Source: JBEKYH01 sp049511115
GTDB lineage: Bacteria > Planctomycetota > Phycisphaerae > Tepidisphaerales > Tepidisphaeraceae
Length of the DNA stretch: 11,775 nucleotides
Reading direction: 5' to 3'
NCBI GenBank assembly: GCA_049511115.1
Contig: JBEKYH010000115.1
Coordinates: forward strand, 1-11,775
The notes under the pieces were generated by a model, which saw nothing but the letters and a program-made list of their open reading frames with translations, ran no database searches and was not told the origin of the DNA. Positions 6,697 to 11,775 of the stretch are shown piece after piece (the stretch's first letter is position 1; every line of letters begins with the position of its first letter). The position numbers and the translations under genes were made by a program.

Positions 6697-7212
6697 ATGC
6701 GTAGAAAGCCCATGCCCCAGGTGAAGGAAGGCGGCGTCAACGTCACGCCCCTGATCGACATTGTAATGTGTCTGATCATCTTCTTCATGCTGGTCGCGCG
6801 TATCGGCGTTGACACCGGCGGGGATCGCGAAATCGCCGTGCCGGCCAGCTTTCTGGGCGTTGATCTCAAGGACATGGGAAACACCCTCACCCTCAACGTC
6901 ACCAACGGCCCCAACGTCGTCGGCGCCGAGGCCCAGCCGGTGATCACTTGCCTCCTGCACGGCCAGCGCCAGGAACTGCAGATTCGCAGCAACGCCGGCG
7001 GACGCGCTGAGTTTCCGCTCTACGACACCCTGAAACTTTTTAAGGAAGGCGATCCAAAAACGGGGGTTGCCGCCAACTCGGATTTCAAAGTCATCATCCG
7101 CGCCGACGAAAACACCGAGTACCAGTTTTTGCAGCCGGTATTGGCCGAATGCTCCCGCGCCGGCGTGAGCTACGATTTCGCTACCCAGCGCGGCGAGGCG
7201 GAACCGCAATAG
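6697..7212 (+). CDS. exbD: ExbD/TolR-family protein 1
   Basis: A 171-residue protein with the classic ExbD layout: short basic cytoplasmic tail (MRRKPMPQVK), one transmembrane helix (about 16-36) starting VNVTPLIDIVM, then a periplasmic domain. D21 is the conserved proton-carrying Asp (Asp25 of E. coli ExbD). The periplasmic part ends in the common pattern VIIRADENTEYQFLQPVLAECS followed by a strand. Its ATG is 6 nt after the exbB stop, so translation is likely coupled; no strong Shine-Dalgarno is seen. It should pair inside the ExbB pentamer, possibly with the second ExbD encoded next. Confidence 0.93.
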   Translation: MRRKPMPQVKEGGVNVTPLIDIVMCLIIFFMLVARIGVDTGGDREIAVPASFLGVDLKDMGNTLTLNVTNGPNVVGAEAQPVITCLLHGQRQELQIRSNAGGRAEFPLYDTLKLFKEGDPKTGVAANSDFKVIIRADENTEYQFLQPVLAECSRAGVSYDFATQRGEAEPQ

Positions 7213-7244
7213 AATTGGCCAGGTAAGCTTGTCTTGAGTCCACC

Positions 7245-7754
7245 ATGAAGATTCGCGGCAACAAAAGAATCCACTACGACTCCGGGCCTAACATGACGCC
7301 CCTGGTGGATATCGTCATGGTGATCCTGATTTTCCTCATGCTCACCGGCAGCTTCGGCTCGGCCGAGCATTACCTGGAAAGCAAGGCCGCCTTCCAGGGC
7401 GGCGGCACGACGCGCACGCCTCCGCCGCCGAATTATATCCCGCCGGTGAATCTGGTTATTCGCGTTGATCTGGATCCTGATAGCGTCGCCGCCGCCGCAT
7501 CGTTGCCCGCAGATCAGGCGCCACAGGCGCTCCGCTATCAGGCGACCCTTAACATGAAGACCTATAAGTCCTACGTCACTCTCCGCCAGCGGCTCGCCGA
7601 GTTGGCTGCCGATCCGCAGTTCGCGGATAAGAAGAATGTGCAGGTGGTCATCGACCCGGGATACAAAGTGCTGCATCGCCACCTGATTGACGTGTACCAG
7701 GCGGCACTGAGCGCGGGATTTGAAAAGATCGCGTTCCGCAAGGCGCATTATTAG
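7245..7754 (+). CDS. exbD: ExbD/TolR-family protein 2 (paralogue)
   Basis: A 169-residue second ExbD, clearly diverged from the first. It has a basic N-terminus (MKIRGNKRIHYD), NMTPLVDIVMVILIFLMLTG as the transmembrane helix (about 17-36) with conserved D22, then a periplasmic domain. The domain has a Pro-rich stretch (about 57-67) and a C-terminal ExbD pattern (VQVVIDPGYKVLHRHLIDVYQAALSAGFEKIAF). It starts 32 nt after ExbD1. Because both copies keep the Asp, they could form a heterodimer in one ExbB pentamer, or two alternative motors. It is the last of the four tightly spaced genes, and a palindromic repeat follows 2 nt after its stop. Confidence 0.92.
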   Translation: MKIRGNKRIHYDSGPNMTPLVDIVMVILIFLMLTGSFGSAEHYLESKAAFQGGGTTRTPPPPNYIPPVNLVIRVDLDPDSVAAAASLPADQAPQALRYQATLNMKTYKSYVTLRQRLAELAADPQFADKKNVQVVIDPGYKVLHRHLIDVYQAALSAGFEKIAFRKAHY

Positions 7755-7756
7755 GA

Positions 7757-7963
7757 AAAGGACTAAGGGCCGAGGACTGAGGACTGAGCAAAGAAAATGC
7801 AAAGGCGAATGCAAGAAAAAGTTTCCGGCACATGTAGGGTGGGCGCCGCCCACGGTTGCCCCAAGCGGTGGGCGATGCCCACCCTACGAAACGGCCCATC
7901 GCCGCGAGCGCGCTGGCATTTCCCGTCTTTGCTCAGTTCTCAGTCCTCAGTCCTCAGTCCTAT
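7757..7963. repeat. GGACTGAG inverted repeat, copy 2, enclosing another repeat
   Basis: The left arm 7757-7788 matches the arm at 43-74 with one change (GGACTAAGGG). The right arm 7932-7963 matches the right arm of copy 1 with four changes. The arms are 143 nt apart instead of 42. The interval contains a complete TAGGGTGGGC hairpin (7834-7887). The arrangement looks like one palindromic element inserted into, or placed within, another. The right arm is translated as part of the next gene. Confidence 0.8.
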
Positions 7964-10763
7964 TCTTCTCGCCGCCGCCCTCACGTTCCTACTCGCCGCT
8001 GGTCCCGGCCTCGACACCCTCTCCGACGACCCCGTGCGCATCGAACTCGCCAACGACGGCCTCTCCACCCTCCTCGACCGCGCCTACACCCAGGACAACG
8101 TCCCCGCCGACCGTCGCGGCACCGAGCAGGCCGTCTCCGCCCTGCGCGAGCTTTCCCAATCCAACCTCAGTGATGACGACCGAAACCGCCGGCTCAAGGA
8201 GATCGTCGCCGGGATCGGGCCGGCTTTGCCGCAAATCGATGATCCTCAGCTTCTCCTCAGCGCCGCTTCCATGCTCGTCAAACAAGGCGTCGAGCAGGAC
8301 GCCAACATCCTCGAATATTTCGGCGAGCAAGCCTCCGATTCCACCAAGGCTCGCCTCGAACCCGTCGTCGCGACGGCCGTCGCCATCTATCAGCGGGCCG
8401 TCTCTATCCTCGATCAGCGCCAAGCCGCCTTGCAGGACAAAATCACCCGCCCCGGCGACCCCATCGCCAACGAATGGGAGAAGGATTACCAGGCATTTCA
8501 GATCGCATCCTACACGCGCTGGATGCTCAGCTACGACTACGCTCTCTCCATCGATTCCGCCGACAAACGCCGCGCCGAAATCGCCGACGAAGGCATCAAA
8601 GCCCTCGCGCAATGGGATAACTCCGACAGCGGCGTGCAGCCGCTGGTCCGCCTGCAAATCGCCAAGCTCACCATGCTCAAGGGTCAGCCGGCCGATCTCT
8701 ATAATGCCAAGGAGATTCTCACCACCATCGACGCCGGCGCGCTTGGCGACGTAAGCCCCGCCCCCGACCGCTTCACGCGATTTAACGCCAAATATTTCCG
8801 CGCCGTCTGCGACATTATCGCGGGCGATGCCAAAGCCGCCGACGCGGACGCCAAGATCGCCGATGATTTTCGCCTGGCAGAGCTCGCCGGCGTCCCCGGC
8901 GAAGATTACGCGATCGACATGTTGCAATATCGCATCGCCTCGCTCAAGGGCGATGACGACGGGGCCGTGCGAATCCTCGAAGAACTAAGCGATAAAGCCC
9001 CCGGACTGCGCGGGCCCATCGCCGTCCAATTGCTCGGCAGGCTGCCGGTCAATCCCGACCTCTCCAAGCTGCCGCCCCTGATGCTGTCGGCGCTGGTGGA
9101 GCGAGCCTGGTCGCAGATCACCCTCCCCAATCCGGACAAAACGGTATTGGCCCAGGCTCTCGAAGCTGCCAATCGCTACATGGCCGCCGCGGATCAGGGC
9201 GATCCCCAGACCACCGCCCAGACGGCCATCGACGCCTCCAAAATCCGCGGCCTGATCCTCAAGGCGCAAGGCCACCCCGCCGAGGCCGCCGCCGCATTTC
9301 TCGACCACGCCCAGCGCTACAAAAATGACCCCAACGCCCAGGCCGGCGAAGCATTGAGCGATGCCATCGCCGAAATCGCCGCCATCAATGAAGGAAAGAC
9401 CGCCACAACCGGCGAAGATGATGGCGCGCATCAAGCCGACATTTCCGCGTTGGAAGACAAGGTTCTCCCCCTGGCCGTTGAATCCTTCCGCCGTTACGAC
9501 TTGGCCTACGAATACGCCCGCCGTCTCCAGCGGGGAGGCCAATCCGCGCGGGCAGCGGCCATCTTTGATCTCGTCCCCGCCGACGATCCCAACGCCTTTG
9601 ACGCCCTGTTTTTCAAGATGGTCGCCCTCGACCAGCGGCTCGAAGCCGATCCGCACGACGCGATTAATTCCGTCAGCCCCGGCGACATGCCGCAGGTGCT
9701 GGCCGAGGTGCAAAAGCTCGCCGACACCGTGACGACACAAGCCGCGCAGCGCCAGGCCGCCGCCACCGATCCCGCGCAAAAACGCCAATATCAATCGTTG
9801 CAGGTGCGCACCCTGCTACTGGCGGCTGACATTGCCGGCCGTCAGGGGCACGACCCGGCGCGGACGATCGCACTGCTGAATGGATTTGAGAAAACCATCG
9901 CCGGCCTGCCTGATGAGCGCTCGCTCCTGGGACAGGCACTCAACCTGCGCGTCGCCGCGTATATGTCGTCCGGCGATGTCACCAAGGCGACCGATTCACT
10001 CCTTCAATACCTCAACACGGCCGGCGGCAACGAAGGCCTGCAAACCGTCTACAATCTCCTCACCAAACTCAATCACGATCTGGACCATGCCCAGGCTGCC
10101 GGCGACAAAGCCAAGGCCAAGGAACTCGCCGACGATCGCGCCGAACTGACGCCCTTCCTGGTGAAGTGGGCCCAGACCAATACCAATCCCGACATCAACA
10201 AGTTCACCTATCGCTACAGCGTCTTCGACGCCGCGACGCAAAAGCAGGCCGCCGAGATGGAGCAGGACTCCGCCGCGCGCACGACGAAACTCAAAGCCGC
10301 ATTGGCTCGCTATCAGGAGCTTTTATCGCCGGCGAATGTGCAGCTTTATCAAGCTTCCCTGCCGGCCGACGCTCCACCCGATGTGCAGAATTATCCCGAC
10401 CCGGCCGTCACTCTCGGCATCGGCGAAACCGCTTTCGCCCTGGGCGATTGGAAGCAAGCCCACGATTCCATCGGCACCCTGCTGGAGGATTCCAAGCTCG
10501 GCGACGGCGCCATCCTCACGAAAAACGCCGCCGGCCAGGAAGAACTCGCCGACAACGAACAGTTCTGGCAGGCCCAGTACGAATTCATCTACGCCACCGC
10601 GCAACTAGCCAGGGATGCGTCGAGCGGAGTCGATCCACAAACGCCGCGCACGATGCTTGCGCGCCTGGAAGCGGTCTGGCAAGACCGCACCGGCGGCGCC
10701 GCGTGGCGCGGGAAGTTTGAAGATCTGCATCGCATGCTGGCCGCGCCGGCGACGCAGCCGTAA
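7797..10763 (+). CDS. Large exported Ala-rich helical-repeat (TPR-like) protein
   Basis: Up to 988 residues. Past a hydrophobic segment (ILLAAALTFLLAAGPG, about 56-71), which looks like a signal peptide or anchor, the protein is Ala/Asp-rich and almost wholly helical. It has degenerate TPR-like pairs, for example AAAFLDHAQRYKNDPNAQAG, LAYEYARRLQRGGQSARAAAIF and LGIGETAFALGDWKQAHDSI. No catalytic motif is seen. It probably acts as a periplasmic scaffold. Its position just after vWA-ExbB-ExbD-ExbD suggests that it works with that complex. The start is uncertain. ATG 7797 has only GAG 8 nt upstream, and residues 1-55 are encoded by two nested palindromic repeats. ATG 7875 would give a more normal signal peptide with three Arg; TTG 7929 would give a minimal one. 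The longest form is kept because the frame is open throughout. Confidence 0.82.
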   Translation: MQRRMQEKVSGTCRVGAAHGCPKRWAMPTLRNGPSPRARWHFPSLLSSQSSVLSPILLAAALTFLLAAGPGLDTLSDDPVRIELANDGLSTLLDRAYTQDNVPADRRGTEQAVSALRELSQSNLSDDDRNRRLKEIVAGIGPALPQIDDPQLLLSAASMLVKQGVEQDANILEYFGEQASDSTKARLEPVVATAVAIYQRAVSILDQRQAALQDKITRPGDPIANEWEKDYQAFQIASYTRWMLSYDYALSIDSADKRRAEIADEGIKALAQWDNSDSGVQPLVRLQIAKLTMLKGQPADLYNAKEILTTIDAGALGDVSPAPDRFTRFNAKYFRAVCDIIAGDAKAADADAKIADDFRLAELAGVPGEDYAIDMLQYRIASLKGDDDGAVRILEELSDKAPGLRGPIAVQLLGRLPVNPDLSKLPPLMLSALVERAWSQITLPNPDKTVLAQALEAANRYMAAADQGDPQTTAQTAIDASKIRGLILKAQGHPAEAAAAFLDHAQRYKNDPNAQAGEALSDAIAEIAAINEGKTATTGEDDGAHQADISALEDKVLPLAVESFRRYDLAYEYARRLQRGGQSARAAAIFDLVPADDPNAFDALFFKMVALDQRLEADPHDAINSVSPGDMPQVLAEVQKLADTVTTQAAQRQAAATDPAQKRQYQSLQVRTLLLAADIAGRQGHDPARTIALLNGFEKTIAGLPDERSLLGQALNLRVAAYMSSGDVTKATDSLLQYLNTAGGNEGLQTVYNLLTKLNHDLDHAQAAGDKAKAKELADDRAELTPFLVKWAQTNTNPDINKFTYRYSVFDAATQKQAAEMEQDSAARTTKLKAALARYQELLSPANVQLYQASLPADAPPDVQNYPDPAVTLGIGETAFALGDWKQAHDSIGTLLEDSKLGDGAILTKNAAGQEELADNEQFWQAQYEFIYATAQLARDASSGVDPQTPRTMLARLEAVWQDRTGGAAWRGKFEDLHRMLAAPATQP
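7834..7887. repeat. TAGGGTGGGC hairpin repeat, copy 2
   Basis: Arms 7834-7853 and 7868-7887 pair over about 20 bp with one G-U and one C-A mismatch. The left-arm sequence GTAGGGTGGGC and the right-arm CCCACCCTA match copy 1 (4432-4483). It lies within the loop of the GGACTGAG repeat and inside the open N-terminal part of the helical-repeat gene. Confidence 0.78.
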
Positions 10764-11097
10764 AGCCCGCACTTCTCCACTTTCGACTCCCACCCCCATC
10801 CATTTCCGCCCCCAATCGCCGCAGTATTCCACCCCTGATAATAGAAGCGCACGCGTGTCCCCCACCCTTAAACCCAGGACAAGAACGGGGACGCAGCTAG
10901 TTTTTTTGACATCGCCTCTCGACTTTCGTCTTTCTTCCCGACGCCCCGTCCGGACCAGCATCGTCCGGCTGCTTGGACCGTGAGATCTCCCAAGGTCACC
11001 TCATCTCTTGAACCCGTCCAATTCGCTTCACCAATCGGCTCGCCGGCGCACTTGGCGCGGCCGATGGATTGATTCCCGCCCCCATATGGTTTATGAG
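10764..11097. other. Non-coding region before the TetR gene (334 nt)
   Basis: No credible gene is seen. The first 90 nt are C-rich on the + strand. A GTGTCCCC/GGGGACGC hairpin with a following T-run lies at 10855-10907. A loose inverted pair, GGACCAGCA (10952-10960) and TGCTTGGACC (10970-10979), could be a regulator operator but has a mismatch and an indel. An exact TTGACA (10906-10911) has no matching -10 box at the right distance. The TetR frame stays open upstream to TTG 11008, but that part has no binding site and does not look like TetR sequence. Confidence 0.5.
10855..10907 (+). terminator. Imperfect hairpin plus T-run after the helical-repeat gene
   Basis: GTGTCCCC (10855-10862) pairs with GGGGACGC (10887-10894), 8 bp with one G-U, around a 24-nt loop. 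Seven T (10901-10907) follow after six bases. It could end transcription from the upstream gene. The loop is long and the T-run is offset, so it is a weak terminator candidate. The GTGTCCCC...GGGGACGC boundary also resembles REP-type repeat ends, which would be an alternative origin. Confidence 0.4.
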
Positions 11098-11694
11098 ATG
11101 GCGATGCCGAGACTGAAGGCGCCGCAGCGGAAGGAACAAATCCTCGCAGTCGCCACCAAAATATTCGCAAAAATGGGTTACAACGGGGCTACAACGCATG
11201 CCATCGCCGACGCGGCGGGCGTGACTGAGCCGATCCTTTACAGGCATTTCAAGGGCAAGCAGGAGCTCTTCGTGGCCATTGCCCGGCAGATGAGCCGCCA
11301 GACGATCGAGCATTGGGAGGAGATGATCGAGGACATCGACAATCCCGTGGATGAATTGCGCGTCATCGCGCGCGGCTTTCCCCGCCATTTGCGAAGCCTT
11401 GCCGACGCTTACCATGTCATTCATGGCGCGCTGGCCACCAGCCGCGACCGCAAAGTGGTGGCGGTGATGAAGGAGCATTACACGCAGATCGAGAAGTTTT
11501 TTTGCGACATTATCAAGCGCGGCCAGGAGAGGGGCGCTTTTCGCCGTGATGTCGATTGCCGCATGCCGGCGTGGCAGCTTATTCACATGGGCATCGGCTA
11601 CGCCATGATCGCCCTGAATCTGGCGCAATTTGACCAATTCTCCGTAACTGAAGCCGTTGAGGCGGTCATCGCGGGGATCAAGTCAAAGAAATAG
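11098..11694 (+). CDS. TetR/AcrR-family transcriptional regulator
   Basis: A 198-residue DNA-binding regulator. Residues 10-57 are the TetR N-terminal domain (KEQILAVATKIFAKMGYNG), with the helix-turn-helix TTHAIADAAGVTEPILYRHF at 32-51 followed by KGKQELF. The remaining helices form the ligand-binding and dimer part, whose inducer cannot be read from sequence. ATG 11098 was chosen because TetR homology begins just after it. ATG 11104 has GAG 6 nt upstream, ATG 11086 is also in frame, and the extended TTG 11008 start lacks any support. The family usually represses itself or a neighbour such as an efflux or lipid gene; a possible neighbour begins at 11715. It does not appear to belong to the upstream operon, being 334 nt away. 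Confidence 0.93.
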   Translation: MAMPRLKAPQRKEQILAVATKIFAKMGYNGATTHAIADAAGVTEPILYRHFKGKQELFVAIARQMSRQTIEHWEEMIEDIDNPVDELRVIARGFPRHLRSLADAYHVIHGALATSRDRKVVAVMKEHYTQIEKFFCDIIKRGQERGAFRRDVDCRMPAWQLIHMGIGYAMIALNLAQFDQFSVTEAVEAVIAGIKSKK

Positions 11695-11714
11695 CGTTTG
11701 CCGGGTTCAAATAA

Positions 11715-11775
11715 ATGGAAAGGTTACTCGCCGTCGGGCCTTTCATCTTCCCCTTTATCCGCTTGTTTCGGCAGG
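11715..11775 (+). CDS. Possible start of a downstream gene (partial)
   Basis: ATG 11715 opens a frame that runs to the window edge, giving MERLLAVGPFIFPFIRLFRQ. It begins 20 nt after the TetR stop. The hydrophobic, basic start could be a membrane or exported protein, which would fit a TetR target. Only 20 codons are visible and the upstream GGG is a poor ribosome site, so this is tentative. Confidence 0.25.
   Translation, partial: MERLLAVGPFIFPFIRLFRQ

Noticed and set aside
5767..7209. Long antisense open frame (480 codons) opposite exbB and exbD
   Set aside because: It mirrors the high GC3 of the sense genes. Composition is His/Gly/Asp-rich with no domain, whereas the sense frames are unmistakable ExbB and ExbD.
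7720..8754. Overlapping + strand frame of 344 codons at the start of the helical-repeat gene
   Set aside because: The product is Ser/Pro/Thr-rich low complexity, typical of a shifted frame of a GC-rich gene, and it ends within the real gene.
7989..8927. Antisense frame of 312 codons opposite the helical-repeat gene
   Set aside because: Gly/Asp/Val-rich shadow without start signals or recognisable motif.
10906..10911. Exact TTGACA as a -35 box for the TetR gene
   Set aside because: The bases 17 nt downstream (TCTTTC) are nothing like a -10 box, and the match overlaps the T-run of a hairpin.
11008..11097. N-terminal extension of the TetR protein to TTG 11008
   Set aside because: No Shine-Dalgarno is present, and the added residues are Arg/Trp/Ser-rich and unlike TetR N-termini. 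Three ATG codons lie close to the homology start.

Overview
The window is about 11.8 kb of GC-rich bacterial DNA in which every convincing gene reads on the + strand. No rRNA, tRNA, CRISPR array or complete insertion sequence is visible. Gene content (a von Willebrand A protein in a run with ExbB and two ExbD proteins, a very large Ala-rich periplasmic repeat protein, a multi-sensor class III cyclase) and intergenic hairpin repeats of the TAGGGTGGGC type suggest a member of the Planctomycetota. That assignment is inference from style and gene content, not from a marker gene.

Layout. (1) Bases 1-275 hold the probable last codons of an upstream gene (1-39), then a perfect 32-bp inverted repeat (43-74/117-148). 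(2) Bases 276-4405 are a two-gene signalling unit. It consists of a metallo-beta-lactamase-fold hydrolase resembling cyclic-nucleotide or cyclic-phosphate phosphodiesterases, overlapping by 4 nt a 978-residue class IIIb adenylate cyclase. The cyclase carries an MshEN-like segment, a cNMP-binding domain, two GAF domains, a PAS-like domain, the catalytic domain and a TPR-like tail. (3) Bases 4406-4685 form a repeat-rich spacer with at least four hairpins or palindromes. It ends in a TATAAT box only 10 nt before the next ATG. (4) Bases 4686-7754 are a four-gene energy-transduction operon: membrane-anchored vWA protein, ExbB, ExbD, second ExbD. (5) Bases 7755-7963 carry two nested palindromic repeats that lie inside the open N-terminal part of the next gene (7797-10763), a probable exported helical-repeat protein. 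(6) Bases 10764-11097 are non-coding and hold one imperfect hairpin. (7) Bases 11098-11694 encode a TetR-family regulator, followed by the possible start of another gene running off the window.

How the genes may work together. The phosphodiesterase-like enzyme and the cyclase could form a self-contained make-and-break cAMP unit with several built-in nucleotide sensors. In the second unit, the single transmembrane helix of the vWA protein carries an Ser-x3-His pattern matching that of TonB (Ser16/His20). This suggests that the ExbB/ExbD/ExbD motor drives a TonB-like transducer whose periplasmic part is a vWA domain instead of the usual TonB C-terminal domain, with the large repeat protein as a candidate partner. 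This is the most interesting hypothesis in the window.
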